64,000 nucleotides of DNA from Cloacibacterium rupense (GTDB lineage Bacteria > Bacteroidota > Bacteroidia > Flavobacteriales > Weeksellaceae): NCBI RefSeq assembly GCF_014645495.1, contig NZ_BMLV01000001.1:62001-126000 (forward strand), read 5' to 3'. A program made the position numbers and the translations under genes. Below the pieces are notes generated by a model. That model did no database searches. It was not told the origin of the DNA and saw only the letters and a program-made list of their open reading frames with translations. Of the stretch, positions 26,674 through 36,939 are shown piece after piece (position 1 is the stretch's first letter; each line of letters opens with the position of its first letter).

Positions 26674-28200
26674 TTAGTAATTTAATCTTTCTAACCTAAT
26701 TTTATTGAATTTTTCTTTTTCGTTAAATTCTCTCAAAAGAATATATCCATCTTTTGCAACGTATGGAATTACGGTAAAGTTGTCTTTTTCAGAGATTTGT
26801 ACTTTTTCTTGATTGAACTGTCCGTTTATTAAAGTATTGATGAAGAGATTCCAGTTTTTTTCTTTTGTATTTTCATCTTTTTGTAAATCTCGATAAAAGA
26901 AAACGACATCTTTTCCATCATTTAAATATTGAGAAAAAAGGTAATCTGCATTGATTGCCCATTTTGTTTTTTCTTTTTTGAATACTTTTGCTCCACTCAG
27001 TTTGAAATCTTTGTCTGTGTAAGCATATACCAAATCTGTGGTTTTAGGTGCGTTATATTCTCCTTCTGGTTTCAATTTTTCCATTAAAATACCCACACTT
27101 CCGTCTTCTAAGAAATAAAAATCTTTGATGTCTAGGCGATAGCCACTTCCAACTTCTCCGTACTCATTAATCTCTGGGACGGTTGTTTTTAAATCAATGT
27201 AATTTAATTCTTGAATACTAAAATCTAAGTTTTTTTTGTCGAGTACAAATCTTACAAAACCAGTATGTCTGAAAATGTTTTGATAGTTCTTAAAAACCAT
27301 TACTATTTTATCATCAAACGTTTTATCATTATCTACACTTTCAATATAAGAGTATACATGGGTCATGTTTTCCAAGCTCTCTTTAGAAAGCCCAACGATA
27401 GGTTGTTGAGATACTACTTTTCCGGTTTTTATATCCATAATTTGCAGAAAAAAAGATTTTTCTCTTTTTACTTCTTTGGTGAGAATACAATAAATGTAAT
27501 TTTCATCTTTTTCGAAAATTCTTATCGATTCAGAGTTCTTTTTATTACCTTCTGTGTTGTATTTATAAGTCCACAAAAGGTTTTTGTTTTCGTCATATCT
27601 TAATAGATTTTCGTTGTTGGTATAGTTTCCATAGTCATTAAATTCAAAAACTAAGAATCCTCCTTCTTTAATCTCATACACTACAGAAATATAATTGTAA
27701 CCTTTAAGTTTTTTTTCGGCCTTATCTTCTTTTCTAGAGTCTCTCACGTTTTTAGGCTCTGTCTCTTCGGTAAATTTACCATCTTTATAATCATAATAGA
27801 TTTTGTTTTTGATAGAGTTTTCTGCAAGATTTATTTCTTTGGAACGTGGATAGAAAAAATCTTTATCTTTTACGACGAAACGGTCTGTTGTAGGATATAA
27901 GACCAACTTTTTTCTGAAATCGATGTACCCGAAATAGTCTTTAGTGGTAATATCACCCTCAAATTCTTTATTGGCTACCGGATTTAAGTTTTTGTCTAAA
28001 ATCACATATTCAAATTTTTTAGTTTTGTCTCCAGATTTTCCATATCCATATAATGCTATATAGCCATAGAGGTTGCTGTTGTCGTCAAAAAGTGCATTAA
28101 ATCCTAAGTAATCTCCTTTTGCTAAAGAATAAAGGTCTTGAGTTTGGGCAAAAATAAAAGTGCTAAAAAGCACTACAATAAAAGTGATTAATTTTTTCAT
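26674..28200 (-). CDS. Secreted protein of unknown function, probable beta-propeller-like
   Basis: A 508-residue protein with signal peptide (1-18, ending FAQ). The mature part is rich in aromatic and charged residues and shows repeated strand patterns such as YGYIALYGYG, NLLWTYKYNTEG, FLQIMDIKTGKVV and DFYFLEDGSVGILMEKL, which suggests a multi-bladed repeat fold. I do not recognise a named family. It is convergent with the protease gene and monocistronic. Its leader contains no obvious consensus promoter. Confidence 0.75.
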   Translation of the reverse strand: MKKLITFIVVLFSTFIFAQTQDLYSLAKGDYLGFNALFDDNSNLYGYIALYGYGKSGDKTKKFEYVILDKNLNPVANKEFEGDITTKDYFGYIDFRKKLVLYPTTDRFVVKDKDFFYPRSKEINLAENSIKNKIYYDYKDGKFTEETEPKNVRDSRKEDKAEKKLKGYNYISVVYEIKEGGFLVFEFNDYGNYTNNENLLRYDENKNLLWTYKYNTEGNKKNSESIRIFEKDENYIYCILTKEVKREKSFFLQIMDIKTGKVVSQQPIVGLSKESLENMTHVYSYIESVDNDKTFDDKIVMVFKNYQNIFRHTGFVRFVLDKKNLDFSIQELNYIDLKTTVPEINEYGEVGSGYRLDIKDFYFLEDGSVGILMEKLKPEGEYNAPKTTDLVYAYTDKDFKLSGAKVFKKEKTKWAINADYLFSQYLNDGKDVVFFYRDLQKDENTKEKNWNLFINTLINGQFNQEKVQISEKDNFTVIPYVAKDGYILLREFNEKEKFNKIRLERLNY

Positions 28201-28392
28201 GGTTTTGATTAAAAGTAAGATTCAAATATAAGAAGATTTCACGGTAAAATAAATAAAATAGTGGCTCTTTTTCTTTGGTGAAGCCTTTTTTACTAAATTT
28301 GAATAATAAACAAAAAAAAGAGAATAAATTTTTAACAATGATTAAATTTTTTTTCTTAAATATCAAATCATTTTATTTTTATACACGATCTA

Positions 28393-29229
28393 ATGCAAAA
28401 ACACATCCTAAGAATCTCTTGCTCTGACCAAAAAGGCTTAATTTATAAAATCTCGAATGTCCTTTTCGAAGAAGGTTTTAATGTAGAAAGAAATGACGAA
28501 TTTGTAGATGCCGAAAAGAATCTTTTCTTTATGAGAACCGAGTTTTCTGGGGATTGCCAAGTAGATGATTTGAAAACCAAACTTCAAAATATTTTACCTG
28601 AAGATGCCAAAGTAGAATTGTCTCTTAAAAAGGTGAAAAATGTCGTGATTTTGGTTACCAAAGAACACCACTGCCTTTCTGATTTATTGATTAGGAACGA
28701 ATTTAACGAAATGAATTTCAATGTTTTATCGGTAATTGGTAATTATGAAACATTGAAAAACTTAACCCAAAAATTCAATGTTCCTTTCCATTACGTTCCT
28801 GCCGAAAATATTTCCAGAGAAGAACACCAACAGAAAATTGCAGAAATTCTACAACAATACGATTTTGATTATATCGTCTTGGCAAAGTTTATGAGAATCC
28901 TCACGCCTGAATTTGTCAAAAAATTCAAACATAAAATCATCAATATCCATCATTCGTTTTTGCCAGCATTTATCGGAGCAAATCCTTACAAACAAGCCCA
29001 CGAAAGAGGTGTGAAAATGATTGGCGCAACCTCACATTTCGTAACCGATGATTTAGATGAAGGCCCAATTATTTATCAAGACATCATCAAGGTCAATCAT
29101 GCACAAAACGCCAAAGATTTAGCCAAACTGGGCAAAGAAGTAGAGAAAAAAGTATTAGCCGAAGCTTTGAAATTGGTGTTCAATGATAAAGTTTTTATCG
29201 ATGATAATAAGACAGTGATTTTTGAGTAA
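28393..29229 (+). CDS. purU: Formyltetrahydrofolate deformylase
   Basis: Hydrolyses 10-formyltetrahydrofolate to formate and tetrahydrofolate, balancing one-carbon pools. The 278-residue protein has the N-terminal ACT domain (about 4-80) and the formyltransferase-fold domain with the catalytic Asn184 and His186 in INIHHSFLPAF, and Asp222 in FVTDDLDEGPII. The ACT domain, together with the length, separates PurU from PurN. It has its own leader after the divergent secreted-protein gene. Confidence 0.95.
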   Translation: MQKHILRISCSDQKGLIYKISNVLFEEGFNVERNDEFVDAEKNLFFMRTEFSGDCQVDDLKTKLQNILPEDAKVELSLKKVKNVVILVTKEHHCLSDLLIRNEFNEMNFNVLSVIGNYETLKNLTQKFNVPFHYVPAENISREEHQQKIAEILQQYDFDYIVLAKFMRILTPEFVKKFKHKIINIHHSFLPAFIGANPYKQAHERGVKMIGATSHFVTDDLDEGPIIYQDIIKVNHAQNAKDLAKLGKEVEKKVLAEALKLVFNDKVFIDDNKTVIFE

Positions 29230-29300
29230 GATTTTATTGTAAATTAAAGATTTATACACGTAGAATTTATGATTTGAATATAATATTCAATTTAAAACCC

Positions 29301-29308
29301 TATCTTTG
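29301..29308 (+). promoter_or_regulatory. -7 promoter element of ychF
   Basis: TATCTTTG matches TAnnTTTG, with TTTG at 29273-29276 as a distant -33 candidate (24-nt spacer). The leader of about 110 nt contains the low-complexity AAAGCCAA-type repeat at 29334-29366. Confidence 0.5.
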
Positions 29309-29421
29309 CAAACCTTTAATTTTTAACAAGCAGAAAGCCAAAAGCCAACTGCCAAAAGCAATTAGCAAATATGAAATCCATTAGGATTGCATAGCCCCAT
29401 AATATAATAAACAAGTACGCT

Positions 29422-30513
29422 ATGAAATGTGGAATTGTAGGTTTACCAAACGTAGGTAAATCAACCTTATTTAACTGTTTAAGCAACGCAAAAGCTCAAT
29501 CTGCCAACTATCCGTTTTGTACGATTGAGCCTAACCTAGGAACCGTTTCTGTTCCTGATACTAGACTTTTTGAACTAGAAAAATTAGTGAATCCAGAGAG
29601 AGTTTTACCAGCAGTGGTAGAAATTGTAGATATCGCAGGTTTGGTAAAAGGCGCTTCTAAAGGCGAAGGTCTTGGCAACCAGTTTTTGGCAAATATCAGA
29701 GAATGTGAGGCAATTATTCACGTTTTAAGATGTTTCGAAAATGGTAATATCGTTCACGTAGAAGGTTCGGTAGACCCTCTCAGAGATAAAGAAATTATCG
29801 ATATAGAACTTCAATTAAAAGATTTAGAAACACTAGGTAAAGTGGTAGATAAAGCGAAGAAATTCATTAAATCTGGAAAAAAAGAAGATATCTTAACCTA
29901 CGAAACGCTACAGAATTTACAAAAATTCGTAGAAGATGGTAAAAACGTAAGAGAATTCCCAACCGATGATTTTACACAATCGATTATTGATGAGGTGCAT
30001 TTATTGACCAAAAAACCTGTGCTTTACGTTTGTAATGTAGATGAGAATTCCATCAAAAACGGAAACGAATGGATTGCCAAAATCGAAGAAATGGCAGCTA
30101 AAGAAAACGCTGAAGTGGTGGTTTTAGCAGCTCAAATAGAAGCTGACATCAATGAACTGGAAACTTTCGAAGAAAGACAAATGTTCTTAGAAGAACTAGG
30201 TCTAGAAGAACCAGGCGTGAACAGACTCATCAGAAAAGCTTACGATTTATTGCATCTTCAAACGTATTTTACAGCGGGGGTGAAAGAAGTAAGAGCTTGG
30301 ACCATTGGTAAAGGTTGGACTGCTCCTCAAGCTGCAGGGGTAATTCACACTGATTTTGAAAAAGGTTTCATCAGAGCAGAAGTAATTGGTTATGATGACT
30401 TTGTAACCTACGGCTCTGAAGCTAAAGTAAAAGAAGCGGGTAAAATGCGTGTAGAAGGTAAAGAATACATCGTAAAAGATGGTGATGTAATGCATTTCCG
30501 TTTTAATGTATAA
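29422..30513 (+). CDS. ychF: Redox-regulated ATPase YchF (Obg-family)
   Basis: YchF is an OBG-family P-loop protein that prefers ATP over GTP and binds ribosomes. The 363-residue length is typical. The P-loop is GLPNVGKS (7-14), the G2/G3 region has NYPFCTIEPN and DIAGLVKGA, and the C-terminal TGS domain is present (FFTAGVKEVRAWTIGKG ... GKEYIVKDGDVMHFRFNV). It is monocistronic with a clean terminator. Confidence 0.97.
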   Translation: MKCGIVGLPNVGKSTLFNCLSNAKAQSANYPFCTIEPNLGTVSVPDTRLFELEKLVNPERVLPAVVEIVDIAGLVKGASKGEGLGNQFLANIRECEAIIHVLRCFENGNIVHVEGSVDPLRDKEIIDIELQLKDLETLGKVVDKAKKFIKSGKKEDILTYETLQNLQKFVEDGKNVREFPTDDFTQSIIDEVHLLTKKPVLYVCNVDENSIKNGNEWIAKIEEMAAKENAEVVVLAAQIEADINELETFEERQMFLEELGLEEPGVNRLIRKAYDLLHLQTYFTAGVKEVRAWTIGKGWTAPQAAGVIHTDFEKGFIRAEVIGYDDFVTYGSEAKVKEAGKMRVEGKEYIVKDGDVMHFRFNV

Positions 30514-30545
30514 AACAAAAACTAAATTCAATATAGATAAAACTT

Positions 30546-30577
30546 CAATCGAGCAAATTATTTTGCTCGATTTTTTT
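30546..30577 (+). terminator. Terminator after ychF
   Basis: Stem ATCGAGCAAA / TTTGCTCGAT with a 4-nt loop and seven T. Confidence 0.92.
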
Positions 30578-30623
30578 GTAACGATTTATCATTTTTCTTA
30601 ACTAATTCTAAAAATTATAAAAA

Positions 30624-31412
30624 ATGCAAAATCACGAAATAGACTATAAAATTCATGGTGAAGAACTACAATGTGTAGAAATTGAACTAGACCCTCAAGA
30701 AGCAGTAATCTCAGAACCTGGAAGTTTTATGATGATGACCGATGGTATCCAAATGCAAACCCTTTTTGGAGATGGTACCGAAACTGGCGGATTAATGGGC
30801 AAATTGTTTTCGGCAGGGAAAAGAATTTTGACAGGCGAAAATCTTTTTATGACGGTTTACACCAATACGTCTGGTCAAAAAAGACAAATTACCTTTGCCG
30901 CTCCCTATTCTGGTAAAATTATTCCTCTAGATTTATCAAAATTAGGCGGAAGGGTCATTTGCCAAAAAGATAGTTTTCTTTGTGCTGCAAAAGGCGTTTC
31001 TGTTGGTATAGAATTCCAAAGAAAATTAGGAACCGGACTTTTCGGGGGGGAAGGTTTTATCATGCAAAAATTAGAAGGAGACGGAATGGCTTTCGTACAT
31101 AGCGGTGGTTATGTGGTGGAAAAAGAATTACAACCTGGCGAAATTTTGAAAGTAGATACCGGTTGTATCGTTGCTTTTACCAATACCGTTTCTTACGATA
31201 TTCAGTTGGTGGGTGGAATTAAAAACACTATTTTCGGTGGCGAAGGTTTGTTTTTTGCTCAACTTAGAGGGCCAGGAAAAGTGTGGATTCAGACTTTGCC
31301 AATCAGCAGACTAGCCAGTAGAGTTTTACAGTATGCTAGCCCTGCAGGTAGAAAAGAAGAAGGAAGTATTCTTGGAGGATTAGGAAACCTTCTGGATGGA
31401 GATAGGTTTTAA
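30624..31412 (+). CDS. TIGR00266/AIM24-family protein
   Basis: A 262-residue protein of the AIM24-like family, which forms a double-psi or jelly-roll beta fold of uncertain biochemical role. The visible family pattern is VEIELDPQEAVISEPGSFMMM at the start, the Gly-rich GTGLFGGEGFIMQKLEGDG motif in the middle and a second FGGEGLFFAQLRGPG motif near residue 210, ending in a GGLGNLLDG tail. No signal peptide or membrane helix. It faces the convergent FUSC gene across a long hairpin. Confidence 0.85.
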   Translation: MQNHEIDYKIHGEELQCVEIELDPQEAVISEPGSFMMMTDGIQMQTLFGDGTETGGLMGKLFSAGKRILTGENLFMTVYTNTSGQKRQITFAAPYSGKIIPLDLSKLGGRVICQKDSFLCAAKGVSVGIEFQRKLGTGLFGGEGFIMQKLEGDGMAFVHSGGYVVEKELQPGEILKVDTGCIVAFTNTVSYDIQLVGGIKNTIFGGEGLFFAQLRGPGKVWIQTLPISRLASRVLQYASPAGRKEEGSILGGLGNLLDGDRF

Positions 31413-31436
31413 AAAAAAGATTTTTATGAGGAGATG

Positions 31437-31479
31437 CTATCAAAATATTTTCAATGATTATTTGAAAATATTTTGATAG
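31437..31479 (-). terminator. Perfect 18-bp hairpin overlapping the end of the FUSC gene
   Basis: CTATCAAAATATTTTCAA (31437-31454) is exactly complementary to 31462-31479, with a 7-nt loop. The FUSC stop codon (31451) and its last nine codons lie inside the hairpin. It probably serves as terminator for the converging genes, although neither side has a long T run. Confidence 0.6.
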
Positions 31480-33697
31480 AAAGATGATTTTGCACAGATG
31501 CCTCTCTGTATAAAAGCTTTAAAAGCTCTTGGATACTATTTAATTCGGTAAAATAATTTTTTTCGTGATTTTCATTGACTTCAAGTTGCTGATGCAATAA
31601 CTCGTTTTTCCACTCTTCAATCAACTGCTTTTTTGTTTCAAAAAATTCTTCCGCTATAAGGGGCTGACCTTTTTGCTCATGAGCTATTTCATCTTTAATA
31701 CACAAAATAGAGTGCTCAAAAATTTGATTTATTTTTTCTTTCCAGATTTTAAAATCTATTTCTGAATAAGAATTATTATTTTTAGAATATTGATAGAGAG
31801 AGGCTATATAAGAGGTTAGTAAGTTAGAACTATTGAGAAATCGGTACAGATAGTCTATGTTTTTTTGTTTTGATTTTGGGTCAATAAACATTTTTTGAAA
31901 GTTATCTGCCAAATTAGCTATTGAATTTAAAGCACTCTTTCTTTTGAGCTTATATTCGTGAATGTTGACTTTTTTTTCTAACATTAGGTCAATTACAATA
32001 TTGAAATAATCTCTAATAGCTTCTACCAAAGATGTAGAATGAGATTTTGTTTTTCTGATTTCCCAGGCTGGCAATACTAAATATGAAACAATGAAGCCAA
32101 TAAAAATCCCATAAAGAGTGTCATATAGTCTTTCTTTGAAAATGTCTACTTTATTCGGTACAGCACCTGCTAAGTCTAATAATATAAAAACAAAAATGGT
32201 CATAAAAAATACCGCTACAGAGTATTTTTTTTGCATTAGGCCAAGGGTAAATGTAAGGCTGATGAGAAATAAGAAAAGCAACAAGTAATGATTGTCTATA
32301 AAATAAATAATTAAAAATCCTCCTGTTACGCCAGCTAATGTGCCATACAATCTATAAAAATATCGCTTTTGAGTAATGCTGTAAGCGGGTTTCATGATGG
32401 CCAAAATAGAGATTAAAACCCAATATGGCCTCTCTATGTGAAGTGCTGAAATCTGTGCTAAAGAATAACCAATAAGAAGAGCAAATGTAATTCTAATGGC
32501 GTGCTTAAAGTGGTTGTTTTTAAAACTAAATTGACTGAACAAGTATTTGAAATCAAACGTTCTGTCAAATTCTATAAATTCATGCAATTGCAAATCTTTT
32601 TTGATATTGTTTGTATCTTGACCAGAAATAGGATTTAGTTTAATTACCTTTCTGAATTCTTCTGTAATTTCTGTAATTCTCAGAAGGATTTGTTTTATAG
32701 ACAGAAGGTCTTCTAATCGGTCTTGGTGAAATTCTTTTTCTACAAAATCAAAATATTGTTTTTGTAATGATTTAAGCTCATTTTTTAAATAAAGTATTTT
32801 ATGAGGCTTCTTTCCTGATTGTATCGAAATTCCAAATTTTCTCAATTCCTCTGAAAAAATTAGAAGGTAATTTTCTATATCGTTTAAAATGCCTTTATCA
32901 GCGAACGTTTCTTGCATTTTTTTATAATCAGTTGTCGTAAGAATTATTTTCTCATAAAGATCAAAACTGTATAAAAAAACTTGTAACAGATAATCATGAG
33001 AAGGCTTGTTTCCTTCTACCATTTCTTTGGTTTTAAAGACGATATCTCTAGTAGCCTCTTGGTATTCCTTTATTTTTATTTGCTGCTGAATGATTTCCTT
33101 AAATACTCCGTCAAAATCAGTTTTGGAATTGTAAAATTTTGATTTAATTTTTAAATATTTCGATATTTCGATATAGTTTTCACCAATCATTCTCCTTGCT
33201 TGTTGGTGAGGTCTCAATAGGTAATCTACTACATAAACCAAAATGAACCAAAGCGTGCCAGCGAAAAAAACAACAGCATTGTAGAGTGCAGAGTGTTTGC
33301 CTGCTATCCCATCTATAAAAATGGCAAATACCAAAAGTGTAAGAGAACCTACAATATCCATCCACTTGCCAAAAACGCCTAACATGCTTAGAATAATGCC
33401 AAAAAGTATAATTTCTATGTAGATGAAAAATAGATTGTCTTTTAATAAACTAGGGACAAGTGCTGCAAAAAAGTATAAAACTGATATTTTTAAAAATGAT
33501 TTTCTTTTTTCCTTGTAAGAGCCTGTAATATCAGCATAAGCTATAAGGATGGTGCCAAGTGGAAATAAAAAATAATCTTGAAATCTTCCGGTGTATACCA
33601 ATAATATAGATGGAAAGATGACAGCCAATGCATTTCTAAACCCCGCATAGATGAAGTGACTGTTGGTAAATCTTTTAATTTCAGTTTGATAATTCAT
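31451..33697 (-). CDS. FUSC-family inner-membrane transporter (YccS/YhfK-like)
   Basis: A 748-residue membrane protein with the two-block layout of the fusaric-acid-resistance-like (FUSC) family: five or six helices at about 15-155, a long soluble helical region (160-395), a second membrane block (about 400-535, with RITFALLIGYSLAQ and YWVLISILAIMKPAYSITQKR) and a C-terminal cytoplasmic part. The RxxYRLYGTLAG motif in the second block is typical. The substrate is unknown. It is monocistronic. Confidence 0.88.
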   Translation of the reverse strand: MNYQTEIKRFTNSHFIYAGFRNALAVIFPSILLVYTGRFQDYFLFPLGTILIAYADITGSYKEKRKSFLKISVLYFFAALVPSLLKDNLFFIYIEIILFGIILSMLGVFGKWMDIVGSLTLLVFAIFIDGIAGKHSALYNAVVFFAGTLWFILVYVVDYLLRPHQQARRMIGENYIEISKYLKIKSKFYNSKTDFDGVFKEIIQQQIKIKEYQEATRDIVFKTKEMVEGNKPSHDYLLQVFLYSFDLYEKIILTTTDYKKMQETFADKGILNDIENYLLIFSEELRKFGISIQSGKKPHKILYLKNELKSLQKQYFDFVEKEFHQDRLEDLLSIKQILLRITEITEEFRKVIKLNPISGQDTNNIKKDLQLHEFIEFDRTFDFKYLFSQFSFKNNHFKHAIRITFALLIGYSLAQISALHIERPYWVLISILAIMKPAYSITQKRYFYRLYGTLAGVTGGFLIIYFIDNHYLLLFLFLISLTFTLGLMQKKYSVAVFFMTIFVFILLDLAGAVPNKVDIFKERLYDTLYGIFIGFIVSYLVLPAWEIRKTKSHSTSLVEAIRDYFNIVIDLMLEKKVNIHEYKLKRKSALNSIANLADNFQKMFIDPKSKQKNIDYLYRFLNSSNLLTSYIASLYQYSKNNNSYSEIDFKIWKEKINQIFEHSILCIKDEIAHEQKGQPLIAEEFFETKKQLIEEWKNELLHQQLEVNENHEKNYFTELNSIQELLKLLYREASVQNHLSIKIFSNNH

Positions 33698-33780
33698 TTG
33701 ATAAAGATAAATAATGTTTTATGAACTAAAAATAAGTACGATGAAAATTGTATTTAGAAATGTTTTTAAAAACTTTTTTC

Positions 33781-33788
33781 TATTTTTG
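33781..33788 (+). promoter_or_regulatory. -7 promoter element of the flavoprotein gene
   Basis: TATTTTTG lies 13 nt before the GTG start codon, so the transcript begins only a few bases upstream and may be nearly leaderless. Confidence 0.5.
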
Positions 33789-33801
33789 TTAAAAACTGTT
33801 T

Positions 33802-34944
33802 GTGAAAAAGAACTATGAAGTAGCAATCATCGGAACCGGTCCGTCTGGTGCATTTGCAGCCTATAACTTAGCTAAAAAAGGCATTTCTACCGTTGTTATT
33901 GATAAGGAGACATTGCCAAGATATAAAATCTGTGGTGGTGGTCTGGTCTACAGAGGCAGAAAAATGCTCGATTTTGACATCGATGAAATTCTAGAAGGAC
34001 AATTTAATCAAGTAGATATTTTTGTAAAAGACAAAGATGTTCATTTCTCCCCAGAAAGAGACCTGCCAGTTATCAGCATGGTGATGAGAGATAGTTTTGA
34101 TGAACTTTTGGTGAAAAAAGCCCAAGAATTTGGTGCAGAACTCTTACAAAATTCCGAAGTGAAATCCATAGAAAATGGAGTTTTAAAATTTGCAAATTCA
34201 GAGTTAGAAATTGAGGCGAAAATTATTGTTATTGCAGATGGAGCGCTAAGCCCAGTGTCTAAATTGGCGGGTTTCAAAGATGATAGATTGCTTATTCCTG
34301 CCTTAGAATACGAAATAGAAGTTCCCAAAGAAGATTTTGAAAAACTCTCAAAATCGGTTCGTTTTGATATTGATGCAGCGCCTTTTGGTTATGGCTGGTG
34401 CTTCCCAAAAAATAATCACCTTTCTGTAGGAGTAGGGGTTCTTAAAACCAAGGCAAAAGTTAAACTAAAAGATTACTGCGAAACTTACATGAAAGATTTA
34501 GGAATTAATACCATAATTTCTGAATCTGCACACGGTTTTGTTATTCCTATTACGCCTAGAACAGATTTGGTAAAAGACAATTGCTTTGTGATAGGTGATG
34601 CAGCAGGTTTTGCAGACCCTATCGTAGCAGAAGGTATTTCTAACGCTTTGTTAAGTGGTAAAATCATTGCGGAAGCCATAGCAGAAGGTAATTCTGAGGT
34701 AGAAAAAACCAAAGAAGTGTATCTTCAAAAAGTTAATGAGAGATTGATTCCAGAACTTAAAATAGGAATAAAACTGGCGAAGTTTTTCTATGAAAATACC
34801 AGCATTAGAAATTTATTTTTGAAAAAATTAGGCCCTTTAGCCGCAGAGAGATTAACAGAAGTTTTCCTAGGAAATGCTACTTACCCCTCAGATTACAAGA
34901 AAAAATTGCAAGAAAAACTGAAAATGACTTTTTCTTGGATGTAA
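33802..34944 (+). CDS. Geranylgeranyl-reductase-family FAD-dependent oxidoreductase
   Basis: A 380-residue flavoprotein of the family that reduces isoprenoid double bonds or acts on related lipids. The FAD-binding AIIGTGPSGAFAAYNLAKKG region is at the N-terminus, a CGGGLVYRG motif follows at about 44-52, and the second FAD motif is CFVIGDAAGFADPIVAEGISNALLSG. The only start that keeps the Rossmann strand is GTG 33802; the nearby ATG at 33815 is in another frame. Possible substrates include menaquinone or other polyprenoids, which is inference. Confidence 0.85.
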   Translation: MKKNYEVAIIGTGPSGAFAAYNLAKKGISTVVIDKETLPRYKICGGGLVYRGRKMLDFDIDEILEGQFNQVDIFVKDKDVHFSPERDLPVISMVMRDSFDELLVKKAQEFGAELLQNSEVKSIENGVLKFANSELEIEAKIIVIADGALSPVSKLAGFKDDRLLIPALEYEIEVPKEDFEKLSKSVRFDIDAAPFGYGWCFPKNNHLSVGVGVLKTKAKVKLKDYCETYMKDLGINTIISESAHGFVIPITPRTDLVKDNCFVIGDAAGFADPIVAEGISNALLSGKIIAEAIAEGNSEVEKTKEVYLQKVNERLIPELKIGIKLAKFFYENTSIRNLFLKKLGPLAAERLTEVFLGNATYPSDYKKKLQEKLKMTFSWM

Positions 34945-35042
34945 TCAACCATTATTTATCCACAAAATTTTTAAAATAACTTTAGTTTCGTTAAATTTGT
35001 GAGTTGTTGGTTTTTTTAATCATTTAAGCCAAAAGAAGGAAT

Positions 35043-36920
35043 ATGAGTGAGAATTTACAAGTAAACTACTCCGAAGAAAATATACGCACACTAGATTGGC
35101 AAGAACACATTCGCCTTCGTCCCGGAATGTACATCGGGAAGTTAGGAGATGGCTCTTCTGCCGATGATGGTATCTACATTTTATTAAAAGAAATTATCGA
35201 TAACTCTATCGATGAATTTCGTATGAAATCGGGTAAAAGAATCGAAATTAAAGTAGATGAAGGCAAAGTGACCATCAGAGATTTCGGACGTGGAATTCCA
35301 CTCGGAAAAGTGGTAGATGCTGTTTCTAAAATGAATACCGGAGGTAAATATGACTCTAAAGCCTTCAAAAAGTCTGTAGGTCTAAACGGAGTGGGTACCA
35401 AAGCCGTAAATGCCCTTTCAGATTATTTCAGAGTGCGTTCCTTTCGTGATGGTAAAATGAAAGTAGCAGAGTTTTCTAAAGGTAATATTGTAGAAAATTT
35501 TCCTGAAAATGATACTTCTGATAGAAACGGAACCGAAATTTCCTTCGTTCCTGACCAAGATATTTTCTTAAATTTTAAATTCAGAAAAGAATACATAGAG
35601 CGTATGCTCAGAAATTATGCTTACCTGAACCCAGGTTTGAAAATTATATTCAATGGCGAAACCTATTTTTCTGAAAACGGATTAAAAGATTTATTAAATG
35701 AAGAACTAGAAGGTGAAATTATCTATCCCATTATTCACATAAGAGACGAAGATATAGAAGTAGCCATCACCCATTCTGATAAATCTCAAACTGAAACCTA
35801 TTTCTCTTTCGTAAACGGACAAAATACCACACAAGGAGGAACTCACCTCAATGCCTTCCGTGAAGCGTATGTAAAAACCATTAGAGAATTTTTTAATAAA
35901 AATTTTGAAGCAGCAGACGTTAGAAAATCCATCATCGCTGCGGTTTCTATCAATGTAGAAGAACCGGTTTTCGAATCTCAAACCAAAACAAAACTCGGTT
36001 CTAATGATATCAGCCCCAATGGCCCTACGGTAAGAACTTTTATCATAGACTTCCTAAAGAAAAAACTAGATGATTTCTTACACAAAAATCCAGAAGTAGC
36101 CGAAGCCATCCAAAGAAAAATAATCATTTCTGAAAGAGAAAGAAAAGAACTTTCTGGTATTCAGAAATTAGCGAGAGAAAGAGCCAAGAAAGTTTCTCTT
36201 CACAATAAAAAACTCAGAGATTGTAGACAGCATTACAACGACCAAAAAGCGCCTAGAAAAGCCGAAACGCAGATTTTTATCACCGAAGGTGATTCTGCTT
36301 CGGGCTCTATCACCAAATCTAGAGATGTAGAAACTCAAGCGGTATTTTCTCTAAGAGGTAAACCACTCAATTGTTATGGTCTTACCAAAAGGGTAGTCTA
36401 CGAAAATGAAGAATTTAACCTCTTACAAGCAGCCCTCAATATCGAAGATTCTATGGAGGATTTGCGCTACAACCAAGTGGTGATTGCTACAGATGCCGAT
36501 GTAGATGGTATGCACATCAGACTTTTGATGATTACTTTTTTTCTGCAATTTTTTCCAGATTTAATTAAAAACGGTCACCTATATATTTTGCAAACCCCAC
36601 TTTTCAGGGTGAGAAATAAAAAAGAAACTCGCTATTGCTATAGTGATGCTGAAAGAGTAAAAGCACTGAATGAACTTGGGAAAAATCCTGAAATTACAAG
36701 ATTCAAAGGTTTGGGAGAAATTTCACCAGATGAATTCAAACATTTTATTGGTAAAGACATAAGATTAGAACCTGTGGTTCTAGGGAAAGACCAAACCATA
36801 GAAAATCTTTTAGAATTTTATATGGGGAAAAATACACCAGATAGACAAATGTTTATTCTAGAAAATTTGGTGGTTGAAGAAGCAAATATTGAAAGCAAAG
36901 AAATAAACGCTACTGATTAA
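35043..36920 (+). CDS. parE: DNA topoisomerase IV subunit B
   Basis: ATPase subunit of the type II topoisomerase that decatenates daughter chromosomes. The GHKL ATPase motifs are visible: EIIDNSIDE (50-58), GRGIP, and [10 protein letters not shown]. The Toprim domain has [10 protein letters not shown] and [11 protein letters not shown]. Length 625 fits ParE better than GyrB. A TAAATTTG element at 34992-34999 is the likely promoter -7. A single perfect DnaA-box nonamer, TTATCCACA, lies at 34956-34964 in the same leader. A small gene and parC follow directly. Confidence 0.93.
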   Translation: MSENLQVNYSEENIRTLDWQEHIRLRPGMYIGKLGDGSSADDGIYILLKEIIDNSIDEFRMKSGKRIEIKVDEGKVTIRDFGRGIPLGKVVDAVSKMNTGGKYDSKAFKKSVGLNGVGTKAVNALSDYFRVRSFRDGKMKVAEFSKGNIVENFPENDTSDRNGTEISFVPDQDIFLNFKFRKEYIERMLRNYAYLNPGLKIIFNGETYFSENGLKDLLNEELEGEIIYPIIHIRDEDIEVAITHSDKSQTETYFSFVNGQNTTQGGTHLNAFREAYVKTIREFFNKNFEAADVRKSIIAAVSINVEEPVFESQTKTKLGSNDISPNGPTVRTFIIDFLKKKLDDFLHKNPEVAEAIQRKIIISERERKELSGIQKLARERAKKVSLHNKKLRDCRQHYNDQKAPRKAETQIFITEGDSASGSITKSRDVETQAVFSLRGKPLNCYGLTKRVVYENEEFNLLQAALNIEDSMEDLRYNQVVIATDADVDGMHIRLLMITFFLQFFPDLIKNGHLYILQTPLFRVRNKKETRYCYSDAERVKALNELGKNPEITRFKGLGEISPDEFKHFIGKDIRLEPVVLGKDQTIENLLEFYMGKNTPDRQMFILENLVVEEANIESKEINATD

Positions 36921-36939
36921 TAACCTAAAATAAAAACAC

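Noticed and set aside
34956-34964. Perfect DnaA-box nonamer TTATCCACA upstream of parE, possible origin
   Set aside because: It is a single copy with no second box or AT-rich unwinding pattern beside it. One chance hit in 64 kb is expected.
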